Shown here one piece after another: positions 1-4,518 of a stretch of DNA of 7,640 nucleotides. Each line of letters begins with the position of its first letter. Within the stretch, counting starts at the first letter, position 1. The DNA is from an uncultured Butyricicoccus sp. (lineage in GTDB: Bacteria; Bacillota; Clostridia; Oscillospirales; Butyricicoccaceae): assembly GCA_900555465.1 (NCBI GenBank), contig USLE01000049.1, forward strand, positions 1-7,640, given 5' to 3'. The notes below the pieces were generated by a model that was not told where the DNA came from, did no database searches, and saw nothing but the letters and a program-made list of their open reading frames with translations. The position numbers were made by a program, and so were the translations under genes.

Positions 1-66
1 GACGACCAGGCTCGCGATCATCAAAATGACCGCGCCTTGTATAAAATTCTGTTTTTTTCGCTGCAA
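1..66 (-). CDS. N-terminal fragment of a probable SpoVB-like / MOP-family polysaccharide flippase (runs off the window)
   Basis: Only the first 22 codons are present; the gene continues past base 1. From a TTG at 66-64 the peptide begins L/M-QRKKQNFIQGAVILMI and goes on with ASLVV. A short basic head followed by a hydrophobic helix is the usual start of the SpoVB/MurJ-like (MOP superfamily) lipid-linked polysaccharide transporters of Clostridia, whose N-termini often read KK-x-F-x-x-G-A-x-I-L. An in-frame TAG lies two codons upstream of the TTG (72-70), so the start must be this TTG or a codon further inside. A weak AAAGGG lies about 10 bases upstream. A TAGAAT hexamer at 98-93 could be a -10 element, but I see no convincing -35. 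The family call rests on a very short peptide and is tentative; that a membrane protein gene begins here is more secure. In SpoVB the role would be moving a cell-wall or spore-cortex precursor across the membrane. Confidence 0.5.
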   Translation of the reverse strand, partial: MQRKKQNFIQGAVILMIASLVV

Positions 67-128
67 ACGCTACACGCCCTTTGCTTTTACTGATTCTACG
101 GTATGGCAGGGCGCCGCGAAATATGCGC

Positions 129-521
129 TCACAGCGCGCCGCCGCAGCCCGAGCAGAACGCATCCTCCCGGCTGCACGTCTTGCCGCAGTGCGGGCAGAC
201 CACGATCGACCGCATGCCGGCGAGCTCCTCGCGCAGGGCTGCGATCTTCTCCTGCTTTGCGTCAATCGCGGCGATCTTTTCGTCCATCTCATCGTTTGAG
301 ACCTCGACGCCGCAGTGCAGGTCGTATACCATTTTGCCGATCTCCTTATAGAGCACCTCGCACTCGGTGTTCAGGTCGAAGATCTGCAGGTTGATGCGCG
401 TCGCACTCGCCAGCTCGGTCGCCTTTTTGCCTGCGGCGTCCGCCGCGCGGCCCGCTGCCTGGCTGGTCTTATCCGCCATCACCTTGATCTTATCCAGAAA
501 CGACTGTACCTTTGCATCCAT
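129..521 (-). CDS. Small coiled-coil protein with C-terminal zinc ribbon
   Basis: This gene encodes 130 residues. ATG at 521 is chosen because GGAAGGAG lies 9 bases upstream; the longer open frame to 581 would start upstream of that site. Residues 1-40 are an Ala/Lys-rich amphipathic stretch, and residues about 75-103 are rich in Glu, Lys, Ala and Ile with heptad-like spacing, which suggests a coiled coil. The C-terminus carries two Cys pairs, CPHC at 109-112 and CSGC at 123-126, spaced as in a zinc-ribbon (rubredoxin-knuckle) fold. There is no signal peptide or membrane helix. Proteins of this layout are common and uncharacterised in Clostridia, and the function is not known. The ribbon may bind a protein or nucleic acid partner, but that is inference. 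The gene sits 127 bases downstream of the nucleoside kinase and has its own promoter, so it is probably transcribed independently. Confidence 0.85.
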   Translation of the reverse strand: MDAKVQSFLDKIKVMADKTSQAAGRAADAAGKKATELASATRINLQIFDLNTECEVLYKEIGKMVYDLHCGVEVSNDEMDEKIAAIDAKQEKIAALREELAGMRSIVVCPHCGKTCSREDAFCSGCGGAL

Positions 522-538
522 TGTCCATCGCTCCTTCC

Positions 539-590
539 GGCGGGAAGCCCGCCATATTGGTTTTGAAGCAGCACCGCTCATCCTGCGGTG
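539..590 (-). other. Two hairpins in the 5' leader of the zinc-ribbon gene
   Basis: The predicted leader contains two perfect inverted repeats. The first pairs 572-577 with 585-590 (CACCGC/GCGGTG, 7-base loop). The second pairs 539-544 with 548-553 (GGCGGG/CCCGCC, 3-base loop). The second ends directly against the GGAAGGAG ribosome binding site at about 531-538. Neither is followed by a T-run on the minus strand, so they are not intrinsic terminators. A role in transcript stability or in access to the ribosome binding site is possible but not shown. Confidence 0.4.
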
Positions 591-597
591 ACGCCTT

Positions 598-626
598 ATT
601 ATACTTCATGCCCTGCGAAAATGCAA
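598..626 (-). promoter_or_regulatory. Probable sigma-A promoter for the zinc-ribbon gene
   Basis: On the minus strand a perfect TATAAT (603-598) follows TTGCAT (626-621) with a 17-base spacer. The -10 is ideal; the -35 keeps the TTG core but differs from TTGACA in the last three positions. The predicted start of transcription is near 591, giving a leader of about 70 bases before the zinc-ribbon ATG. The promoter lies in the gap after the kinase stop codon, where an independent promoter is expected. Confidence 0.6.
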
Positions 627-648
627 GGTTTGCCCGGTTTTCCATATT

Positions 649-1572
649 TCAGCCGATGAATTCATGCAGCACCGAGTCGTCCGGGATGAGGTCCGCATAG
701 TCGATCGGCTCGACCTGCCCGAGCATCTCGCCCACCGGCGCAAGGTCCGCATCCGCGAGCGCCTCGGCGTGTGCGCGCAGCTGCGGCTCAAGGCGGGTCA
801 TCAGGATGTTCAGCTCATACGGCAGGAAGGTGTCTACGGTCAGGTTGGCCTGCCCGCGGTAGGGCGAAATATACAGCCGCTCACCGCGCCGCACCGAGTT
901 CCACTGGCCGAGCGTTTCCGCCACCGGCGAATTGCGGAACAGGCTGTCGCGCATCGCGCGGCGCAGGAAGCGCAGCATATACGGCTCAAGGCGCGGCCCC
1001 TCCTCGGGCGTGACCGTGCTCGCCACCGACAGGTACACGCCAGTCGCGGCGTGGGCCAGATCGCCCATGATGACCGGGTTGAACGAGTGGATGCCCTCGA
1101 TGAGCACCACCTCGTCCGGGTCGAGGCGCAGCGACTGCCCGCCGGGCACGGACGAACGGGTCTCGAAATCAAACCGCGGCAGCTCGATCTCCTCGCCCGC
1201 CACGAGCTGCGCCAGATGCTGGCTGAGGAGCGGCAGGTTCATGCACTCCGGGCTCTCCAGATCGGGCACGCCGTTTTCCGGGTCGGGCGGGATCTCATAG
1301 GTGCCGACCGTGCGGTAATAATCGTCCATCGAGATCATCTCCGCATGGATGCCGTGCTTTGCGAGCGCACGGGCGATACGGTCGTTCGTGGTGGTCTTGC
1401 CCGACGAGGACGGGCCGTTGATCAGCACGATGGGCCTGTGCGCGCTGTTCTCCGCGATCTCCTCCGCCACGCGGAGCACCTGGTCGTGGTACTGCTGCTC
1501 GCACTCCCCGATAAACGCCGCCGCGTCATACCGCGCGCGGTGGTTGATATATTTGAGCGTATACTCCGCCAT
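649..1572 (-). CDS. Uridine kinase-like nucleoside kinase (P-loop, short form)
   Basis: This gene encodes 307 residues. ATG at 1572 has a strong AAGGAGG 9 bases upstream, overlapping the hemZ stop codon region. The P-loop GPSSSGKTT is at residues 53-61, followed by SMDDYY at 81-86, with the acidic residues expected of the phosphoribulokinase/uridine kinase family. A strand IEGIHSFNP at 158-166 is the Walker B-like region, and the Arg-rich RFLRRAMRD at 201-209 fits the lid. Members phosphorylate a nucleoside, typically uridine or cytidine, using NTP in pyrimidine salvage; the substrate here is not determined. Many clostridial relatives are about 550 residues, with N-terminal TGS and threonyl-tRNA-synthetase-like domains before the kinase. 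This protein has only about 45 residues there, so those domains are absent. The gene lies 14 bases after hemZ and is probably in the same operon. It could equally be annotated phosphoribulokinase/uridine kinase family protein. Confidence 0.88.
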   Translation of the reverse strand: MAEYTLKYINHRARYDAAAFIGECEQQYHDQVLRVAEEIAENSAHRPIVLINGPSSSGKTTTNDRIARALAKHGIHAEMISMDDYYRTVGTYEIPPDPENGVPDLESPECMNLPLLSQHLAQLVAGEEIELPRFDFETRSSVPGGQSLRLDPDEVVLIEGIHSFNPVIMGDLAHAATGVYLSVASTVTPEEGPRLEPYMLRFLRRAMRDSLFRNSPVAETLGQWNSVRRGERLYISPYRGQANLTVDTFLPYELNILMTRLEPQLRAHAEALADADLAPVGEMLGQVEPIDYADLIPDDSVLHEFIG

Positions 1573-1586
1573 AAAAGTTTCCCTCC

Positions 1587-3050
1587 TTACTGCCTGGGAA
1601 AAAGGATCTTGCGTTTGCCGGCTGCCAGACGGTCCGCCGCGCCGATGTACTCAAGCGGATACTTGGGATTGTTCGTCCGCTCGATCCAGCCGGTATCCCG
1701 GTCGACGCGCTTGGACACGCCGCCCGCGCCGAGCGACAGGATGGTCTGGAGCTCTTCCATCATGGTCACATTGTAAAAGCACTCGGTATCCGGCTTGCAC
1801 CAGCCGACGTTTTCAAACCCGCCTGCGGTGAATTTCTGCCGGTACAGGTAATACGGGCCGTAGCCCGCCGTTTGCAGCGCGTGCGATGCGCCGTCCAGCA
1901 TACGTGAGACCGTCTCGCGCTGCGCCGCGGCTGCCGCCTTGTCGGTCAGGTCCGCGCCGCGCTTGATGGCCAGCGTATGTACGGTGATATTCTCCGGCGC
2001 AAGGCCGATCAGCGTGTCGATCGTGCGGGCAAAGGTCTCCGCCGTGTCGCCGGTGAGGCCCGCGATCACGTCCATGTTGATCTCGCGGAAGCCCGCCTGC
2101 CGCGCCTCGTCGTAGGCGCGCAGCACGTCCGACGCCGCGTGCCGCCGCCCGAAGGCCGCGAGCACCTGATCGTCCATCGACTGCGGGTTGATGCTCACCC
2201 GGCCTACGCCCGCCGCCCGTAGCGCGCGCAGCTTGCCCGGCGTGATGGTATCCGGACGCCCCGCTTCCACAGTATATTCACGAAGACCGGAAAAATCAAA
2301 GTTTTGTTCCAATGTTTTCAGCAGGCGCTCCAGCTGCTGCTCGGAGAGCGTCGTCGGCGTACCGCCGCCGATGTACACGCTCTGCACCCGCTTGCCCGCC
2401 TCGCGCACGAGCGCGGCGGTCTCCGCGATCTCGCGGCACAGGGTATCCAGATACGGCTCGATCAGATGGCCGGACTGCGCGGTCGTGGACGACACGAACG
2501 AGCAGTAGTAGCACCGCGACGGGCAGAACGGGATGCCGACATAGAGCGAAATGTCGTCCGGCCCGATCGCCTTGTCCAGCTCCATTGCGGTCGCGGCCGC
2601 GCGGATGGTGAGCGCGGTGCGCTCGGGCGATACATAAAAGTGCTCGCGCAGATGCGCCGCCGCCTCGCCGCGGCTCATGCCGCGCTCGATCAGGCCGCGC
2701 GCGAGCTTGGCCGGCCGCACGCCGGTCAGGCTGCCCCACACGGGCGGCTGCGCGAGCGCGGGAACGACCGCGTCGTACACAGTCATCTTGACCAGCTCGG
2801 TGATGACACGCCTGTAGTCGAGCGGCCCCAGACCCGCGACCGGCGCGCGGCGCACGCTCTCGTGCGTCACGCCGCCGATGCAGGCGATGGCGCGGCCGAC
2901 CGCCTCGCCGTCCTGCTCGGAAAGCAGGCTGCGGCACCAATCGCCCTCCCCTGCCTCGTCCGCACGCGTGAGCGTCGCGGTGGGCAGCAGGTGGAACAGC
3001 ATCTCCTCGACCGCGTGCTTGAGGTCATGTCCTTCCAGTGTGTAGATCAT
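1587..3050 (-). CDS. hemZ: HemZ-type radical SAM protein (oxygen-independent coproporphyrinogen III oxidase-like)
   Basis: This gene encodes 487 residues, close to the length of Bacillus HemZ. The N-terminal domain (1-165) includes the motif GSLTGVRPAKLAR at 106-118, seen in this subfamily. The radical SAM core starts at about 168: CPSRCYYC at 176-183 gives C176, C180 and C183, the CxxxCxxC ligands of the 4Fe-4S cluster, and GGGTPT at 228-233 is the usual SAM-binding element. VEAGRPDT (261-268) and the Asn-Met-Asp strand near 325-327 fit HemN/HemZ proteins. The C-terminal YLYRQK (401-406) and FENVGW (412-417) are typical of HemZ rather than HemW. The family reaction is oxidative decarboxylation of coproporphyrinogen III to protoporphyrinogen IX without oxygen. 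Activity of HemZ members is less well established than for HemN, and no other haem genes are in view. The ATG overlaps the MBL stop codon as ATGA and has only a weak ribosome site, so translation is probably coupled. Confidence 0.9.
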   Translation of the reverse strand: MIYTLEGHDLKHAVEEMLFHLLPTATLTRADEAGEGDWCRSLLSEQDGEAVGRAIACIGGVTHESVRRAPVAGLGPLDYRRVITELVKMTVYDAVVPALAQPPVWGSLTGVRPAKLARGLIERGMSRGEAAAHLREHFYVSPERTALTIRAAATAMELDKAIGPDDISLYVGIPFCPSRCYYCSFVSSTTAQSGHLIEPYLDTLCREIAETAALVREAGKRVQSVYIGGGTPTTLSEQQLERLLKTLEQNFDFSGLREYTVEAGRPDTITPGKLRALRAAGVGRVSINPQSMDDQVLAAFGRRHAASDVLRAYDEARQAGFREINMDVIAGLTGDTAETFARTIDTLIGLAPENITVHTLAIKRGADLTDKAAAAAQRETVSRMLDGASHALQTAGYGPYYLYRQKFTAGGFENVGWCKPDTECFYNVTMMEELQTILSLGAGGVSKRVDRDTGWIERTNNPKYPLEYIGAADRLAAGKRKILFPRQ

Positions 3051-3682
3051 CGTTTCCCAACCGCCTGCAGCATATACGGGTTGACCGCGCGCTCCTCGGA
3101 CAGGGTCGAGATGCCCTCATGCCCGGGCAGCACCTTGTAGTCGCCCTCGAGGTCGTGCAGGCGCTTCAGCGACTGGAGCATCTGGCCGAAATCGCCGCCT
3201 TCAAGGTCGCAGCGGCCGCACTCATGGCGGAACAGGGTGTCGCCCGTGAACAGGCAGTCGCCCATTTTGATGACCGACGAGCCGGGCGTGTGGCCGGGCG
3301 TGTTCATATAAGTCGCGGTGATGCCGCCGAAGGTGACCTCGGTGCCCTCCTTTGCGGCGATATCCGGCGTATCCTGCACATAGCTGCGCGCAAGGCTGCG
3401 GAACTGGCCCATGTTGCCCCGGTCGAGCAGCCACAGGTCGCCCTCCGGCACAACATACTGCGCGCCCGTCGCCTCCAGCACCTCGTGCGCGGCGAGGATG
3501 TGGTCAAAATGCGCGTGCGTGAGCAGGACATATTTGACGCTGAGCTTTTCCTGCTCCACTGCCTTCAAAATCGAGGGCGCGTTGTCGCCCGGGTCGATCA
3601 CCGCGGCCTCGCGGGTGTTTTCGTCGTATACGATGTAGCAATTCGTGCCGACCACGCCGACACAGAGCTGCATGATTTTCAT
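3047..3682 (-). CDS. Metallo-beta-lactamase-fold hydrolase (glyoxalase II-like, YcbL type)
   Basis: This gene encodes 211 residues. ATG at 3682 is chosen for the AAGGAG 7 bases upstream; the open frame extends to 3727 but would overlap dtd. The zinc-binding signature THAHFDH is at 55-61 (H56, H58, D60, H61). The remaining ligands fit H131 in TPGHTPGSS, D148 in FTGDTLF and H188 in LPGHEG, so the full binuclear site is present. No signal peptide is evident, so it should be cytoplasmic. The length matches the compact single-domain YcbL-like group, shorter than classical glyoxalase II with its helical C-terminal substrate domain. These enzymes hydrolyse thioesters or related small molecules; the substrate cannot be read from the sequence. 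The gene starts 17 bases after dtd and overlaps hemZ by four bases. An MBL gene next to dtd is common in Bacillota. Confidence 0.88.
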   Translation of the reverse strand: MKIMQLCVGVVGTNCYIVYDENTREAAVIDPGDNAPSILKAVEQEKLSVKYVLLTHAHFDHILAAHEVLEATGAQYVVPEGDLWLLDRGNMGQFRSLARSYVQDTPDIAAKEGTEVTFGGITATYMNTPGHTPGSSVIKMGDCLFTGDTLFRHECGRCDLEGGDFGQMLQSLKRLHDLEGDYKVLPGHEGISTLSEERAVNPYMLQAVGKR

Positions 3683-3699
3683 AAGCTGTCTCCTTTTCT

Positions 3700-4149
3700 T
3701 CACCGCATCTGGGCGGTGTCCATCCACAGTGTGACCGGCCCGTCGTTGAGCAGGTCGACCTTCATATCTGCGCCGAATTCGCCGGTCTCGACCGGCAGGC
3801 CGCTCTCGCGGCAGCGCGCGATAAACGCTTCGTACAGCGGGATCGCGGTATCCGGGCGCGCGGCGGCGGTAAAGCTCGGCCGGTTGCCCTTTTTGCAGTC
3901 CCCGTACAGCGTAAACTGCGACACCACGAGGATGCCGCCGCCCACGTCCGCGAGCGAGCGGTTCATCTTGTCGTTTTCATCCGTGAATACACGCAGTTTA
4001 ACCGTCTTGTCGGCGAGATAAACCGCGTCCTCCACGGTATCACCGTCCGTAATGCCGAGCAGCACCAGAAAGCCCTGCCCGATCTTGCCGCGCACGACGC
4101 CGTCGATCGTCACCGACGCGCGCGCAACACGCTGAATGAGTGCCCTCAT
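3700..4149 (-). CDS. dtd: D-aminoacyl-tRNA deacylase
   Basis: This gene encodes 149 residues, the usual length for bacterial DTD, and is colinear with the family from MRALIQRV onward. The active-site motif SQFTL is at 77-81 and the second signature NDGPVT at 135-140, which supplies the Gly-cisPro pair (G137, P138) that excludes L-amino acids. GNRPSF at 88-93 and FGADM at 125-129 are also conserved. The enzyme is a cytoplasmic homodimer that hydrolyses D-amino acids, and glycine mischarged on tRNA-Ala, from tRNA. The frame stays open upstream to 4314, but that extension is translated hairpin sequence with no family similarity. ATG at 4149 has GGAG about 10 bases upstream. dtd directly after rel is the standard order in Bacillota, although here a 369-base repeat-rich spacer lies between them. 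It is followed at 17 bases by the MBL gene. Confidence 0.95.
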   Translation of the reverse strand: MRALIQRVARASVTIDGVVRGKIGQGFLVLLGITDGDTVEDAVYLADKTVKLRVFTDENDKMNRSLADVGGGILVVSQFTLYGDCKKGNRPSFTAAARPDTAIPLYEAFIARCRESGLPVETGEFGADMKVDLLNDGPVTLWMDTAQMR

Positions 4150-4200
4150 ACCTGTCGTTCTCCGTTTCCATCCCGTGCATACTGTGCACGGCATAAAATC

Positions 4201-4220
4201 AGCCGCTGCTTGCAGCGGCT
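4201..4220 (-). terminator. GC-rich hairpin with a weak T-run upstream of dtd
   Basis: AGCCGCTGC and its complement form a 9-bp arm pair around two central bases, with an effective loop of four. On the minus strand it is followed by GATTTTAT. It resembles an intrinsic terminator or attenuator 52 bases before the dtd ATG, but the T-run is short and interrupted. Confidence 0.35.
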
Positions 4221-4301
4221 GTCCACAGGTGCAGGCGGCTTTGCCGCCGAGCACCTTGTTCCCGCCCGCAGGCGGCCGCGCGTCCCGCGCGGCTTTTAAC
4301 A

Positions 4302-4326
4302 GAAAATGCCGCAAAGCGGCATTTTC
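4302..4326. terminator. Strong bidirectional intrinsic terminator-like hairpin
   Basis: An 11-bp perfect stem pairs GAAAATGCCGC (4302-4312) with its complement (4316-4326) around an AAA loop. The A/T-rich base of the stem places TTTT at the 3' arm on either strand, the classic layout of a bidirectional intrinsic terminator. It could end rel transcripts on the minus strand. It is the best single terminator candidate in the spacer. Confidence 0.6.
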
Positions 4327-4382
4327 ATAAAAACCGGGAGCACAAGGTGAATTGGCCGCAGGCCAAGAGAAGGCGGCCTGGG

Positions 4383-4400
4383 CCGTGTATCACGGTTTTT
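4383..4400 (+). terminator. Plus-strand terminator-like hairpin with T5 run
   Basis: CCGTG (4383-4387) pairs with CACGG (4391-4395) around TAT and is followed on the plus strand by TTTTT from 4396. The stem is short. A second plus-oriented example is 4275-4293, an 8-bp GCCGCGCG stem followed by TTTTA. No plus-strand gene precedes either one, so if they act they would end antisense transcription into rel. Confidence 0.3.
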
Positions 4401-4406
4401 ATTCTA

Positions 4407-4445
4407 CTAAAAGCGAAAAAGTTTCGCTTGTCGGAACTTTTTCGC
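4407..4445 (-). terminator. Possible rel terminator: 11-bp hairpin followed by a T-run
   Basis: On the minus strand GCGAAAAAGTT (4445-4435) pairs perfectly with 4423-4413 across an 11-base loop and is followed by TTTTAG, a short U-tract. It lies about 75 bases after the rel stop. The 3' arm also forms an alternative 8-bp hairpin (4411-4418 with 4422-4429), so the two structures compete. Confidence 0.45.
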
Positions 4446-4486
4446 GTCCCGGGACGCATCCGCGGCTATGCCGCGGTGCATCCCTC

Positions 4487-4513
4487 TCGATTGCGGCTGT
4501 ACGCCGCAATCGA
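4487..4513. repeat. 11-bp perfect hairpin just downstream of the rel stop codon
   Basis: TCGATTGCGGC (4487-4497) pairs perfectly with 4503-4513 around a 5-base loop, beginning 5 bases after the rel stop codon. On the minus strand GAGAGGG follows rather than T residues, so it lacks an intrinsic terminator tail. It may protect the 3' end of the rel message from exonucleases; this is inference. Confidence 0.5.
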
Positions 4514-4518
4514 ATCTT

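Larger units (their letters stand above)
4150..4518. repeat. Non-coding rel-dtd spacer filled by an array of about 14 inverted repeats
   Basis: No gene is supportable here. The stretch from 4173 to 4513 is almost continuous inverted repeats, mostly perfect with 2- to 5-base loops. Arms: 4173-4179/4185-4191; 4201-4209/4212-4220; 4227-4239/4243-4256 (one 1x2 internal loop); 4262-4266/4271-4275; 4275-4282/4286-4293; 4302-4312/4316-4326; 4352-4357/4361-4366; 4374-4378/4381-4385; 4383-4387/4391-4395; 4411-4418/4422-4429; 4413-4423/4435-4445; 4444-4450/4451-4457; 4460-4466/4470-4476; 4487-4497/4503-4513. The arm sequences are largely unrelated to one another, so this is not a tandem repeat of one unit. 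T-runs flank some hairpins on the plus side and others on the minus side. It may be a mosaic of terminators, an intergenic repeat element, or a structured RNA; the sequence alone does not decide. Only 4149-4172, which holds the dtd ribosome site, and the few bases next to the rel stop are free of repeats. Confidence 0.8.

Noticed and set aside
93..98. TAGAAT as a -10 element for the SpoVB-like gene
   Set aside because: It is one base from consensus and well placed, but I see no acceptable -35 at 16-18 bases, so it is not listed as a promoter.
125..137. Small hairpin GCGCT/AGCGC spanning the zinc-ribbon stop codon, as a terminator
   Set aside because: It has only a 5-bp stem and is followed on the minus strand by ATATTT rather than a T-run; too weak to call.
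664..3140. Long plus-strand open frames opposite the nucleoside kinase and hemZ (664-1776, 2304-3140)
   Set aside because: Both are antisense shadows rich in Arg, Ala and His without recognisable domains, and they run across real gene boundaries.
4195..4226. Possible dtd promoter with TGGACA and a T-rich -10 flanking the 4201-4220 hairpin
   Set aside because: The spacing is 20 bases or more and the -10 is poor, so it does not meet a normal promoter layout.
4150..4314. Upstream extension of dtd to an ATG at 4314
   Set aside because: The added residues are translated inverted repeats with no similarity to DTD, and the family N-terminus MRALIQRV begins exactly at the ATG at 4149.
4173..4513. 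CRISPR array or tandem repeat in the rel-dtd spacer
   Set aside because: The inverted repeats are different sequences with irregular spacing; there is no constant direct repeat or spacer length.
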